A DNA stretch of 64,000 nucleotides from Dermacentor variabilis (taxonomy: Eukaryota > Arthropoda > Arachnida > Ixodida > Ixodidae): positions 107,404,469 to 107,468,468 of the forward strand of contig NC_134574.1 of NCBI RefSeq assembly GCF_050947875.1, in the 5' to 3' direction. Numbering within the stretch: the first letter of the stretch is position 1; every line of letters begins with the position of its first letter. Below are positions 1 through 13,370 of this stretch, one piece after another. Both the position numbers and the translations under genes were made by a program. Below the pieces are notes generated by a model. That model ran no database searches and was not told the DNA's origin. It was given only the letters and a program-made list of their open reading frames with translations.

Positions 1-1734
1 TCTTTATGTAGGTCACGCCACAACCTGCTATATTTTTGGCAAATTGACATCATCGCAGATCGAGCAAGGGGAGTCCTCACGCGGCGATCACATTCCAAAA
101 TACAACGTCATCCGCACAAGACAGTGTGGCTAAGAGCATTTTGCATTCATTGTACATCGTCGCACCCATTGCACCTTATCTCGCGTGCCTCTCCACGTCC
201 TACAACTTCTCCGCTCCGTCGTTCTCACCACGCCAGATGGTCCACCGAGGACATACCTCCTTACCTTGCCGAAAGACAAGTTTTGATCTCTACACCACTG
301 TCCTACAACCTTCGCGATGGCAGACATTGTGCACTGGTATCGGGATCGGCCCAACCACTCCTGTTACAGAGCCTTCGAGATCGGCCCGTGCTGCAAACCC
401 AGGCACAACGCCGACGCTCCAGCTTTGATGTGTATATTGCTGTTAAATTATAGCGTTTAGGTTTCATTGTCCCAGTCGTGGTCCTAAACCAACGCCACAT
501 TAATGTTAATCGGTGGGCGAGTCGCGACGAATCGCTTAAACGCACGCACGTGGATGTTTTTCCATTCCTTTCGCATCTGAACATGGACATCGCGACAGGG
601 AATCGAACCAGGCACATCGGGACCAACAGTAGAGCGCCGTTGACGTCGAATCATCGTGGCGGCTTTCACTGACTTGCGACGCAAAGTTCTGCAGCACAGC
701 CCGCCGGCATGCCCATATGCCCTTGTTTGACGTAGCAGAGACGCGAGAACGGCGCCTTGACTATTCTGGATGCGAGCCTCCCATTGTGTTCTGACGGGGA
801 AAGAAAAAGGCAGACGACGGAAAACGAGCTCTGTGTGTCGGGCGACCGTCGTACGCACATACGTGTCGGACTTATAAGCACGAGGAAATGTGGCCACGTA
901 CGTTATCGCGCTTTCTCTCGCCGAGCCTCTGTACTAAGGGAGGGGCGGGCGCCTCTTGTGCCAAGAGTGATGAGATTTCGCCAGCGACGCGAACAACCGT
1001 CGCATTCGTGTGAAGAATATGTGCGACACGGCCTCCACCGCAGAAGAGGAGCGGGAAAAACGCTCGTTACGCTCGCCCGGCCTTTGTATTCTCGCTGTTC
1101 TCTATGGTACAGCTTAATTGGCGTCGCCAGCCGCGAAGTCGCACTTGGTGCTTTTTTTTTTTTTTTTGTTTCGACGCCCCTTTCTTTCCTGCTGCGTTTG
1201 TTTTGTCGCACTGGATAACTGTCACCACGGGAAAATAGCGTGGCAATGTTGACCGGCCGCGAAAGAGAAGTGCGCAGGGTTTTCCGGCGCGCAGGCATGT
1301 CGAGGCTGTCTCGTGCGGCTGAAGCCATACGTTTTCATGAATTCGACATTTGCTGCGTGGAGTCGACTATAGACGGGTTGATATGAAGTCGTCTGCTTCT
1401 CTTGCTTCGAAGCGCATGCTTAGTTTATCCGAACTCGACTCGAGATGGCCAAGCCAGAAGTCGAGCTAGCCCAACCCGACCCGACAGCGCTTGCAAGACA
1501 TCTTGCCAAGCAGTTCGACCGAACTCGCCTCGACTTTCGCTTGGCCCGACGCGCCAGCGCTTACACGAACGCGCCGACCAGTTTCCGCCTGATAAACTGA
1601 TGCGACATCCGACTTTATAAGGTTAAAGTAAACGTATATATTGTACCTCCAGCTGGTCGGTTCGATGGAACGTGGGTGAGGTTTGGGTCAGCCCGCCACC
1701 TTCAAGGTTCGACTGACTCCCTCACCAGGATAGC
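1..1734. other. No gene recognised
   Basis: This 1.7 kb stretch has only short overlapping reading frames with no family resemblance. It includes a T homopolymer near 1151-1168. I see no RNA gene or recognisable transposon domain. Confidence 0.5.
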
Positions 1735-2008
1735 TAAAGGGTTTTATGGGCACGTCATATCTTATTCTTTTGTAGCGCATGCTGAACGACAAAGGCAACA
1801 GAAAGGCACATCTGAGACACACAGCGCAAACCTGACGCACAATAGATAAATGTTCAGGCTTTTTCTTTGGGGGTTGTAGAGCAAACTTTGGTCCGAGCCC
1901 CAAGACGTCACGCAGAGGGTGAAAGGAGGCAGAGTTCTTCCGGTATATGTATGTTTCAGGTCGCATTCACGCGCACTTTGCTTACCCGGTCACGTAGACG
2001 CCTTAGCT
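1735..2008 (-). mobile_element. Penelope-like fragment, left inverted arm
   Basis: Read on the minus strand, this segment matches 2399-2665 read on the plus strand over about 260 bases, with scattered substitutions. Both copies encode the string VLGL(G/R)PKFALQP followed by a KKKPE and SIVRQV stretch. A 'LGLGPKFA' block followed by an acidic/hydrophobic segment is typical of the N-terminal part of Penelope-like element ORFs, so I infer that family with limited confidence. No reverse transcriptase follows, so the copy is a truncated remnant. The two arms are separated by about 390 bases of unrelated sequence. Confidence 0.45.
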
Positions 2009-2398
2009 GAAGATTCGTTCAACGAATCTAAATGAGACTTCAACGAGTGAGACTCGTTCAACGGGCTCTATCGTGCACGTACTCCGGCATCCTTGCGGTA
2101 TAGTCACCCTCATCGTCAACGCCGTGTGCAGAGCAAGGTCACTTAGTTTGTGCATAAGGAACAAACTTGTCCCAGAGGATGTTCGATCGCTCTTTGCAGG
2201 GTTTACTCTTTCGTATGGACAGAGGACAGGGATTCTAAAAATCCAGCGCTCACAATGGCTCCGACAGGCTCGACTTTTCAGAGCCTTTCTGGGGACGCAG
2301 CTGCGCAGCACCTATGAACCGCACACCGCGGAAATGCAAGTCCGGAAGCATCTGCCGCTTGCAGATCAAATGACGGAGTTCCACTGGAATCTCCAGCT

Positions 2399-2665
2399 GA
2401 GGCATCTACGTGACTGGGTGAGCAAAGTGCGCGTGAATGCGACCTTGAACATACGTATACCGGAAGGACTCTGCCTCCCTGACCCTGTGCCTCTCGTCTT
2501 GGGGCTCAGACCAAAATTTGCGCTACAACCCCTAAAGAAAAAGCCTGAAATTTTGTCTATTGTGCGTCAGGTAAGCGCTGTGTGTCTCAGATGTGCTTTT
2601 CTGTTGTCCTTGTCGTTCAGCTTGCGCTACAACAGAACAAGATATACCTTGACCAGCCTGACAAC
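2399..2665 (+). mobile_element. Penelope-like fragment, right inverted arm
   Basis: This is the inverted partner of 1735-2008. It encodes the same PKFALQP block in an open frame that begins further left (about 2073). Just after the SIVRQ codons the sequence reads GTAAGC, and a pyrimidine-rich stretch ending TTCAG lies about 60 bases further on, so a short intron is possible. The other arm has GTTTGC at the donor position. The reading frame ends soon after and no reverse transcriptase domain is present. It is best read as a dead fragment. Confidence 0.45.
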
Positions 2666-2675
2666 ACACACGTAG

Positions 2676-4030
<1,355 letters not shown>

Positions 4031-6448
4031 GGAGCATATCTAGGAGCATTTTTTGACTGTGAGACAGTGACTGTGCCGCGAAAATCGCTGCATTTGCATT
4101 TTTGTTCACTCACAGCAGTGATTTAGTGAGGAGACGGTACTCGAATGGGAACTCACCATATGAGCACGTCAGTTGGAAGCTTTTCGCCATTTGTGGAAAA
4201 AAAAAAAGGAAACATCGAGAGGACGCTAATTTGCAGAAACATCAACGGAAGCTGGTATGCGAGTTTCAAGTCGTACGGAAGTAAACAAGCTAGAGGTGTA
4301 GTACCCCCCAAAACAGGCAGTAACAATGGCTCGCGAATACTTGGAAGAAAAGAAAACAAAATGAGCAAAACGCAAATAGCGTATGAAATGCGCAAGAACC
4401 GAGCAGGCGCAGCCAAAAGCCTTCATTGTAAACTTTTTCAAGGCTTCCCCCTCAGCTTTCACGTGTAATTTGCGTTTTAACGCGCTTGCCGCCATTGTTT
4501 CGCGCTTGGCGACCGACCTCGCTATTTAGCTACTCGTCTTCTTTTGTGGTTTTGCTTTCTTTTTAAAACGACTGAAACATATCATTTCGTTGCTTCCTTT
4601 TCTTGCGAGCGAACAATTTAGCGAGAATGAAGTCACCGCACTGGTTTCCTTCAGTGGGGCTTATTGTGTGACTGCCTGGGTGACCGCCAATTACACGCGC
4701 TGCCTTCTAGCGCAGTCTCGCGTGTAATTGGCTAATTTTATCCATTTCTTTATGCCCGCGCGCGTACTTACATCATCACCTGCTCCTCGTTTCCTTTTTT
4801 TTTCCAATTTTTTCTTTGTGCCTCGTGGAATGAACAGACTAGTTTTCTACAGAAATATTTTACACCTGTGTTACATTAAAGCTTCAGCAACGACCTGATT
4901 CCTCGTAACGCCAGCTGCAAGAACCAAGAAGAGCTGTTTAGGATGTCCCGTTCATTTCTGAACTGATTGATTGATCGATTGATTTGATGACTGGTGGATA
5001 GGTTGATTTATTATTCTATACATTTATATGAATTTGGTGCTGTCGTTAACAGCAGCGATAGAGGTAGGGGCCAGTTCGGTTCATCGTTATAATCAGGATC
5101 GCAGCGGCCCCCTTTCGGACCTTACAACGAGACACGCCAAATCAACGCACTCTCTGACAAGTTTACAAAGCACGCAACGCGGTCCAATGAGACGAAGCGT
5201 TGTGGTGGTTCATTTGTGCCATCATGTCAAAGAAAATAATATCAACACTTCACCTGCGCCAAAGCATCCATGTCGAGACACTGAAGCCAGCAAAGGTAAC
5301 CACGTTCTTATTTATTTTTCCTACTTTGACTTTTATTCGCGAGGACCACATTGAGCCTCTTCAATTTTCTTGTTCTCGCTACCCGCTGGCTGCCAGAGCC
5401 AGTCAGAGCGCATATGTTTTTCTCGTGTTGCCCCGACGACCGCGCGGCGCACTACGGTGCGCGTTCGTTTTTGTCTGGCCGAGGGGATTTTCGCCGGGCA
5501 GAGTTGTGGACGCTTTCTGGATTGCAGACGAGTAAAATATACAATGGCCGCTCGCCGCCATCGCTGTGGGGGCTCGACGGATTGCAACGCGTTCTCTTGA
5601 GAGCAACCTCTCAGGAAAATTTTGTCTCGCCGGTGTATAGAATGCCTAGCAATACGCGTATGGTTCTCTGTGGACCAAGCGTCTCACGTTTTCTTCCATA
5701 TTCCTTCGGTAGCGACATTAGGTGCCCACAGTAGGCTTGCGATTGTGGCCAACGTGCTTTCCATTGAGTTTATTCCGGTGCCCTGGCCCCACAAAAGAAA
5801 AGAAGACATTGTTGCGGCGCAGCAAATTGTCCTAGAGTGAAAGTTCGATTTGGTTACTTCTTCTCTTGCGGAAAGTAATGGGCCACGGGATGCGTCACTT
5901 GCCAGATGCTCTTATTATATTATTGCGATAGCAATTATATGGACACTCCGGGCGCATTCCTGCCGTCGCGGTCACCCTCGTGTTCCGCATAAAGTCCAAG
6001 GGCGATAACATCGTGACCGCGCGCCGCGTGCTGCATGTGCGAGTGAAAACGCAGGGAGGGGGGGATGGCATGGGTGAGCCTACGATGGTGGCTGAGTCTT
6101 GTGTCCGCAAGGGAGAAAAGCGGGCAAGAAGCGCGCCGACTTCCGTCGCGCGCGATACACGGGGGGGGGGGGGGGGGAGAGTGGAGGGAGGCGGGGGGCC
6201 TTAATATTCTGCGATCTGTTTATGTGTGGTTGCCGAACATGTTGATTTACCTTGTTTGACGCATTACATACAGTGACCTTTTCTTAGCTATCTTGATTTA
6301 TTGAAGATTGATACGTATATTTAAATATCTTGTTGCGATGTTTTGTGTATACGTGTATAGTACTTTGTTTCCAGTAACACTTTTTTTGCCCTCTATCAAG
6401 CTATAGTATCTCATTTGTATATTCCATTGTATATTTGCATTTCTAATG
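4031..6448. other. No gene recognised; one dispersed repeat
   Basis: No protein family could be identified. The segment at about 5915-6060 (beginning near TATTGCGATAGCAATTATAT) looks like a dispersed tick repeat, which I recall as common in tick genomes but cannot verify here. A G-run occurs at about 6161-6177. Confidence 0.4.
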
Positions 6449-7726
6449 TACGAGGGCAAGTCATATGAGAGTGAGCCAACCCACCGTGCGCAATAACGGA
6501 TCGGTTTATTATCTGCGAGGCATGCGCGTAGCACACAGGCATCAGCGAAAGTGACACGCAGGTAGGACGATAAATGCTTTTTAATGCTCTCATACACTGG
6601 TTTGAACACGGTTGCGTGAATTAATGGACGCTGCAAAAGTTGTACAGCATGGTGTCGTGACGTTATTGACAGCTGAAGGTGTTTCGCAAAAGGAAATTAG
6701 TCGCCGTATGGCTCGTGTACATTGAACATAGCATTTCATTGGCCACTGTGAAGCGTTGGAGCAAACGGTTCAAAGAAGGACGTGAAAGTTGGAAAGACGA
6801 TGCAAGACCGGGACAAAGCCACCGTGCAATAAATCCCATCACAATGGCAAAGGCCGATGAGCTGATTAGATAATAACGAAGGATACACATCGATCAACTG
6901 GCAGAGAGTGCGAACATCAGTCACGGTTCGGTTCACACCATAATTCATGAACGTCTCGGTTATCGGCTCCAGCGTGCGCAATGGATACCCAAAATTTTGA
7001 ACCACCGACAGAAGAGGCAGAGGTCCGACGTTGTCTTGACTAGTCTGATCCGCTATCACAATGAAGGTGACGACTTCTTGTCTGCAGTTGTCAGCCGGGA
7101 CGAATCATTGTGCCGCTATTACGACCTTGAAACACGATGGCAATGCTTACAGTCGAAACATTCGAATTCACCCCCTCAAAGAAACCAAAAGCCGTCATTT
7201 CTGCCGGAAAGGTGTAGACTTCTTTTTCGACCGTCAGGGGCCATTACTGAATTTGCTAAACCTGGAGAGACTATCAATCGTTTTCGATATTGTGAAACGT
7301 CAGATCAGCTGCGTGTCGCAATCAAGAACAAACGAGGTGAAAAATTGACGAATAGGGTCATCTTGCTCAACGACAATGCCTGTCCCCACGTCGTTGATGT
7401 GGTTAACGCAAAACTGGCAAAGTTCAAGTCGGAAAAGCTGCCACATCCGCCATAAAACCCAGACCTGTCGCCTTGCGACTTCCACATATTGGGGCAGTTG
7501 AAGAAACAGCTCATGGGAACCAGACTCGTGTCGGACGATGACGTGAAAGAGTCAGTTACAGATTTTTTGGCAACCCAAGTGTCAACCCAAGGATGTTTAT
7601 GAGATGGGAGTCATGCGTCTCGTTATTCAGCGGCCCAAATGTCTAAATGCTCATGGAGACTTTTAAGTAAAGCACCCAGTTTGTCATATATTCGCAATGG
7701 TTCATTTCATTTTACTCGCCCTTGTA
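6449..7726 (+). mobile_element. Tc1/mariner-family element (mariner), inactivated
   Basis: The element has inverted termini. The left end is TACGAGGGCAAGTCATATGA and the right end, reverse complemented, is TACAAGGGCGAGTAAAATGA. The termini begin and end with TA, consistent with the TA target duplication of this superfamily. Total length is about 1.28 kb, normal for mariner. The transposase between the ends is broken by frameshifts and stops, so it cannot be autonomous. Position relative to other repeats gives no further dating. Confidence 0.9.
6624..7666 (+). pseudogene. mariner transposase, broken
   Basis: A transposase of about 345 codons would catalyse cut-and-paste movement. Recognisable parts in order are an N-terminal helix-turn-helix region (VKRWSKRFKEGRESW), a second DNA-binding block (ISHGSVHTIIHERLG), the first catalytic Asp in SRDESL, the second in LLNDNACPH and the third in PDLSPCDFHI, fitting the DD34D mariner pattern. 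Defects seen are a frameshift near 6720, adjacent stop codons near 6871, a frame change near 6990, and a stop just before PDLSPCD near 7453. The start was chosen at the ATG at 6624, which opens the frame leading to KEISRRM. It is a fossil gene with no cargo. Confidence 0.88.
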
Positions 7727-8583
7727 TATTATGCAGAACTCCTGCTTTTTGTATGTGCTCTCTGTTGCGACTATAATTTCGGTGCAATTACTCACAATAC
7801 ACGACAGGTGACAGCTGCTCTTGCGCAATACATTGAAACAAAGGACAGCGTCATTGAGATTTTTCCATGGCCGTGGCATATGTACAAATATGTAAACAAG
7901 GCTCTTGAATGACAGTTGCATTAAAATATTTGTCCTCAACTTGTTGATTTCACGGTCTTTACTTTTTAGAGCGCAGCTATTTGGCGTCCGTTCCTGGGTT
8001 TCGCGTCGTCGTCGGCCTCGTAACCAGCTCCGCCCCCCTTTCATCCCCCCAGCGCTAGCAGCGACCGACTGATACCGCTGGATGCCGCTGACGCCGCTAG
8101 AGAGTCAAGATAACGTGACTGCATAGAACACCGTCGCCGCCATGCAGAAAGAGGAGGAAAGGGTCCCCCCCCCCTGTTCTTGTGTGGCGGATAGGGTGCT
8201 CTTCAGTTGCCGACGCGCCGGTTATTTCACGTAGGCCCCGGCACGTCGACGAATACGTGACCACCTTCCCACGGCTAGACCTGGTTCTTAGCGCTGCGGA
8301 AGCGAGGGTATCATATTGTTTGTGTCGGCATCGGCGGCGTTGTCCCTGAAACCAACTCCGCAGCTGGGGTTGACTCACTATCGGCGTCAGCGGCATCAGT
8401 CAGTCGCTGCTATCTCTTCCCTCCTCCCTTTATCGTGTTGTCCGCTTGCTGCGCGCGCTTCTGCCCCCATCGTTTGCCGCTGGGTGTACACGCCGCCCCC
8501 CTCCCCCCTCTTCCTGCGAGTCTCCGGTTGTCAAAGCGCCGGCTCGAACTTAATTCCTTTCTTCGCTCCTCCTCCAATGCAAC
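7727..8583. other. GC-rich repeat-like sequence, no gene
   Basis: The stretch at about 7960-8430 is rich in GCC and GTC triplets and contains repeated motifs built on ATGCCGCTGACGCCGCTAGAG. It looks like the untranslated 5' part of the repeat family whose small ORF follows at 8795, but this is inference. A C-run is at 8166-8173. Confidence 0.35.
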
Positions 8584-8759
8584 CCCTGTGCGGTGGCAAT
8601 CAGAGAGCCAGATCGGTGGCGGCGGATCTGTATATGTGCACCGCCCGAGCCGAAATTGCCGCTGCCGTTCGCCCTGTGCGGTGGCAATCAGAGAGCCAGA
8701 TCGGTGGCGGCGGATCTGTATATGTGCACCGCCCGAGCCGAAATTGCCGCTGCCGTTCG
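8584..8759 (+). repeat. 88 bp tandem duplication
   Basis: Two essentially identical 88-base units (8584-8671 and 8672-8759) begin CCCTGTGCGGTGGCAATCAG and end GCTGCCGTTCG. The lack of divergence suggests a recent duplication, or correction between the copies. Because 88 is not a multiple of three, any reading frame crossing it shifts. Confidence 0.95.
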
Positions 8760-8794
8760 CCACTGCGAAATTATCTGCCAGTTCTTTCTGAGCC

Positions 8795-8962
8795 ATGAGC
8801 GAGACGACCGATGGAAGTCCTCCGTCTGCTGCTGCTGCTGCTGCTGCTGCTAAACGAGCTGCCAGAGCTGAGGCCCAGCGCCGTCGCCGTCAGAATCCAG
8901 AGGTGCGTGCCGCCGAAGCAGAAGCTTACCTAGTGGAGTCTTTGTTAAAGGAATACGTGTGA
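8795..8962 (+). CDS. Short Arg/Glu-rich repeat-family ORF (fragment)
   Basis: This 55-residue frame starts MSETTDGSPPS, continues with nine alanines from a GCT run, then has KRAARAEAQRRRRQNPEVRA, and ends AYLVESLLKEYV. The pattern of short basic and acidic repeats (NPEVRAAEAEA) resembles the N-terminal leader of a multicopy, transposon-associated tick protein family; I cannot name the family with certainty. Only one repeat unit is present before the stop, so this is likely a truncated copy and not a functional gene. The Ala run is a GCT trinucleotide repeat at about 8828-8851. Confidence 0.4.
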   Translation: MSETTDGSPPSAAAAAAAAKRAARAEAQRRRRQNPEVRAAEAEAYLVESLLKEYV

Positions 8963-10023
8963 AAAATAAAAAAAAAATTCTGTGATAGCGCATACATGTG
9001 TTGCTCGATTTCTTTGCCTCAATCTATCGAAACGGTGAAACAGCTTATTTGCTGCGCTCAAATTTCGCATTAGGAAGTAACGCAATCGTCGGTAATTTTT
9101 TTCATATCAGTGGAATGTACTGCTTTGCTGGTTTCGAACTGATATATTTCTAATGTTCGTGGGATATTTTCTTTCTTCATTAAATAGACAAAAAAAAACA
9201 TGGAGGCATTGACATCAGTTATCTCGGGCAAAATTTTTTGGGATATACGGGTGTATTCTTTTATGAAAAGAACATATATTTTACTTGTCTGGACAGCGCG
9301 TAGCGGTCAAATATTCATTTGCAGCATCTTTGGCAATGGCAACGCAGTAATTATTCATGTATTTGATCCCTCGACAAATTCTATGAGGTGGAGGCCGAGC
9401 TGCAACGTCAGGTCCACCCCCCCCCCTCCCCCCAGAACGAAATTTCTCTCTACGCCACTGTCCGTAACATAACGCACAACTGCACGCGTTCCTTCCGACT
9501 GTGTATGATGTAAAGACGTCTGCGTGGTCCGGGGGGGGGGGGGGGTTTAGTTAGAAGAGCACCGCCACCCAACACGAGTCCCGAGCGCACGAAGCCGAGG
9601 CGTAAGTGTACCAACGACTCACGCGCAATTCGCGCGGACTCGCAGTCAAGCAAGCTTTGGGCCGTAATTACCGGGTTCGCGCTTTCCTCGCACCGTAATT
9701 TGGCCCGGTATTGCGTAGGCGCTCCGGCCTGGGTTGGTTATTTCGTGTTGCCCCCGTAGCGTTTCGCTTCTGCCCGCGTGGCGTTTTGTGCTTCGGCTAC
9801 ATTCCCGGCTTTTCCGGCGCGTGAAATTTGAACCCACTCGCGTTACACCATTTATGCCCAAGCGCCCAGGCCTTGCGTTATGCCGCGGTTTGTTGAGCAT
9901 GAATGCTATAACGGAAAGCACACGCCTCTTGCAAAAGTTGCGGTTCTGGGTGCGTGTCTTCAATCCTCGTGTATGCAGAAAGCCACACCAGCAATACCAC
10001 AAACACTGAAGGCAACGTACTTG
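8963..10023. other. No gene recognised
   Basis: AT-rich to about 9400, then C- and G-homopolymer runs (9416-9432 and 9530-9545). No coding domain or RNA gene could be identified. Confidence 0.45.
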
Positions 10024-10051
10024 CTAGCAAATAAATAAATGAATGAATGAA

Positions 10052-10101
<50 letters not shown>
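10024..10101. repeat. (AAAT)n microsatellite
   Basis: About 19 copies of a four-base AAAT/GAAT unit, with GAATGAATGAAT interruptions near the left end. Confidence 0.95.
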
Positions 10102-10104
<3 letters not shown>

Positions 10105-10209
10105 CCGGTATGCACAGAGAGAGGAGAAAAGAAAGAGTGAAGGCAAACATGTTAACCAAAAAAGCATCTGGTTCATTACTCTACACTTAGCAAAGGGAAA
10201 ATTAATTAG

Positions 10210-10385
10210 TTAAATTATGATGTTTTACGCGCCAAAACCACTTTCTGATTATGGGGCACGCCGTAGGGGAGGACTCCGGAAATTTTGACCACCTGGGGTT
10301 CTTTAACGTGCACATAAGCCAAGTACACTGGTGTTTTCGCATTTTGCCCCCATCGAAATGCGGCCGCCGTGGCCGGTAGTCGATG
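10210..10385 (+). mobile_element. tick tRNA-derived SINE (Ruka-like), truncated
   Basis: This copy contains the shared body TTTTACGCGCCAAAACCAC, then GGGGCACGCCGTAGGGGAGG, then GACCACCTGGGGTTCTTTAA and GAAATGCGGCCGCCGTGGCC. Six or more copies of this body occur in the window in both orientations. Here the tRNA-like head, which sits at the right end in this orientation, is missing; the copy stops at GGCCGG and is followed by a GA microsatellite. Confidence 0.85.
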
Positions 10386-10408
10386 GAAATGGAAAATGTG
10401 AATAGAGA

Positions 10409-10411
<3 letters not shown>

Positions 10412-10443
<32 letters not shown>
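10412..10443. repeat. (GA)n microsatellite
   Basis: About 15 uninterrupted GA units directly after the SINE at 10210-10385. Confidence 0.95.
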
Positions 10444-10445
<2 letters not shown>

Positions 10446-12478
10446 ATGGACGCGGAGAATTTGGACACGCACGCGGACGGCACTACTCAGTCAAGTGCGT
10501 TCGCAGACGCCAGCCGACCTCAAGAAAGGCTGAAATGTGCTGGCAGCCTTGCGGGGCGATGGCCGATAGGAACGGTGTTGGAGTAGCACCCGCACGGACA
10601 GTGGCCGGTCGTTCAGGCGTCGCAATGAGTTGCAGAGTGTCCTTCCGATTGAAACCGAGTACAGAAACACAGTATGTGCGCTAGCCACCTACGTCCTACT
10701 GAAAGTAACTCACTCAAACTGCACAGTTAGAATAACGAATGACGTTCACCTCTGTTTGAAGACACAATGGAATCGAGTGAAGGTAAATGGCGAATGAATT
10801 GGCCACGGCGGCTCGTGACAGCTACGATTTATTCTGCAGCACTTGAAATATTTTAATCCCGACGATGATTTGTCCATACTCAGCGAAGCATGCTATTTCA
10901 TCCGCATCATTCGCTAAAGCGCTTGACATCTTGGTTTGGCTGGTGCGTCAGAAGAAAGGAAAGAGCGACAGTTTTGAGCGCGCCTGGCCACCGCAGAAGC
11001 GAGCTGCTGCAATGCCGGGGATTCGGTTTGCCATCTGTCGGCCGCTAAATTTCTGGGTGAATCAGGGAAGCACTATAAGTTTATTATTATTTTGTTTATT
11101 AAGTTGACCAACGCGAACCAGGAAATGCGATGTTGTTTCGAAAGTTCAGTAATAAGGGAGCAGCTGTGAGCGTGACGTCTCTCTTGAAAGCCGCAGCAAT
11201 AAACGCCTTGGTCACTGTACTGGTGATTATAGCTAGCCCGCAGCTCTTTCATGCAAACTGGTTCCGCAACAAGCCGTAAGTTAAACGCCCTTCGAGCCAC
11301 TGCAGTGCAGTTTCGCCATTAACTCGGTTAGGCTTTCTTCTGTCCGATTGCATCACCTTATAACCTGTCGAGCTGGAATATGTTATCGCGCTGCGTCGAT
11401 CCTTGTCTCGCACTTCTGGGCCATCGGGAAGGCGCTCGCGCGACCAGCTTTGCCTATAGCAGCAGAAACCGGCCTCTCTCAGTAGTGTGCGAAACAGTGC
11501 ACGCGCTCTTGCTTCCGAGAGGAAACTTGACCGGAAGCACGTCTTACCGTGCGAGGGCTTGCGTAATCTAGCCGAGGGCTCGACGAAGTCTGCTTTCTCG
11601 TCAGCGATGAGGTCATCGCACGTGGATAAAGGCGTTGTCCTGTTAGACACGGTGACTCAACTGCTGGGTGCTCGCTCTCGTTCACTAGAGAGATACGTGT
11701 TTGAGAACATGACGGAAAACGTGCCGATCTTAAATGGCACCGGTTCCACCGAAAACCTTTATCGCGCGTGATTACCCCCTTTTTTTTTTGCTGCGCCTAT
11801 TCTTGGCAAGAGAAGAGACTGAAAGTGGATTACGGTGCTCGTGGTCTCCCTCATTCCGTGACACAAGACGTGACTGGTGTTGCGCGCACCTGAAGCTGTC
11901 TGACTCAGATAGGCAAATAAATGAGCTGAGCGACGCTAAAGGCTCGTAAAGCCACCTGCTTCTCGAGACGGGCGCGTGTCCTCGACCCAGCTGCCATCAC
12001 CTCCATCAGTCACGTCGAACTTCCGCCGAGCCAGCTATACGTGCAGGAAAGTGCGAATATTACTGGCTGCACGCTTGCATTAGCTTTATTGCACGCGCTC
12101 GGGGTTTCGCAGGTTTCCTTTGGTTTCGCTTGCGTCTCGTGGGGCTTCTCGCCTGCTTTTTTTCTATTTGGTAGCTTCCTGCCTTTTCCCCGTGGGTTTG
12201 TTTCCTCCATTTACCACTAATCGCCCGTTAAGACGTTTACGCTTCTCAGATATACCATGAGTTGCAGGGTATTAAAGGATGCAGTTGATCTGTTCCCGTA
12301 CAAGCCGAGCAAAGTAGACGAATATGACAGTTTTAGACTGCTTACACGCGATTATACCTTTTGTCTTCAGATGTCTGGACATAGTTAAATTGGGGTTTAA
12401 AGGCAGCGCCTAATGACTGTGACGCCTATCCATAGGCAATAAAATTAAGAGTATAAAAGTTAATTTAGGAAAATCAAG
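10444..12478. other. No gene recognised
   Basis: Two kilobases with only short frames and no recognisable protein motif, RNA gene or repeat family. T-run at about 11780-11790. Confidence 0.4.
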
Positions 12479-12503
12479 AGAGAGAGAGAGAGAGAGAGAG
12501 AGA
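12479..12503. repeat. (GA)n microsatellite
   Basis: A short GA dinucleotide run following AAATCAAGAGAG. Confidence 0.9.
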
Positions 12504-12709
12504 AGCGAAAAGAAAGAAGGCACGCAGGCCAACCTGAGCAGAAGATCCGGTTCTGCATTGAGTCACGTGGGAGAGGGAACACTGAGTATGAAACAGAGAA
12601 AGTAGACACCTTACTCATACAAACGCGCACGGCCATCGACACTAGCAATGCGCACTTTGTCAGTCGGCGTTACTGGTGAGTTCGGCATTCTAAAGAATGT
12701 CGGTAACGA

Positions 12710-13370
12710 AAGCGGTTAGTCATCAACGCAAGCTCGCACATTCGTGAGCGATGCTCTGGGCTTTGTTAAGGGAACCCCCACAAGCAATATGCTCAAGGAT
12801 CTCCTCGCAGACGCAGTGGTCCCACGCAGTGTTACCAGCCATGTCGATGTGCAAAACGGACTTCGTAGGGCCCTCATATCCAGTGGGAGCAAAGATAACT
12901 TCCGCGTCGGGAGAGCCTAAATGGTGTGGGAAAGCTGAGTGGAAGGGTTTGGGCAGCTGAACGCGTGACGCAATGTCGCGGAGAACGGTATGGATCTCCG
13001 ATATCGAACGCAGATCGATTGATGTAAGTGTGCCGTTTTCATGAGCTCATTTAGCAACGTCGCAGGCGTGCTCTTTGCCGCAGACGCCGCGGTGACCCAG
13101 AAGCCGCTAAAACTGTCCTGATGTCCTACTTCGGCCGAGATGTTGAGAAGTTCTCTAGAACACCAGGTGGTCGTGCGGTCTGCCGTAGCAGTGCTGATAG
13201 TAAAGAAAGGCTGCTATCTTGTCTTTGGGTCTCAGAGTGCGTACGAATTTCGGAAGAGTTCTTGGCTGAGAAAACGAGGTGCAACCATCGTCGCCGAGGC
13301 CATCGGATTGGATGCAATAAAGGAAGACTTTATAATCAAATAGCTACTGAGATCCAATGAAATGCTCTAC
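12710..13370 (-). pseudogene. LINE remnant: RNase H end and C-terminal zinc motif
   Basis: On the minus strand, a frame with several stops reads GHRGVCGKEHACDVAK then a stop, AHENGTLTSIDL, SISEIHTVLRDIAS, and finally DMAGNTAWDHCVCEEILEHI. The first part fits the C-terminal RNase H motif of I/R1-type LINEs (GHxGxxGNExAD..AK). The last part fits the C-terminal CCHC-like block (C..C..EE...H) that follows it. The open part from about 13035 to 12715 has no start codon. It is the 3' portion of a 5'-truncated non-LTR retrotransposon and has decayed. Family placement is by motif only. Confidence 0.65.
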
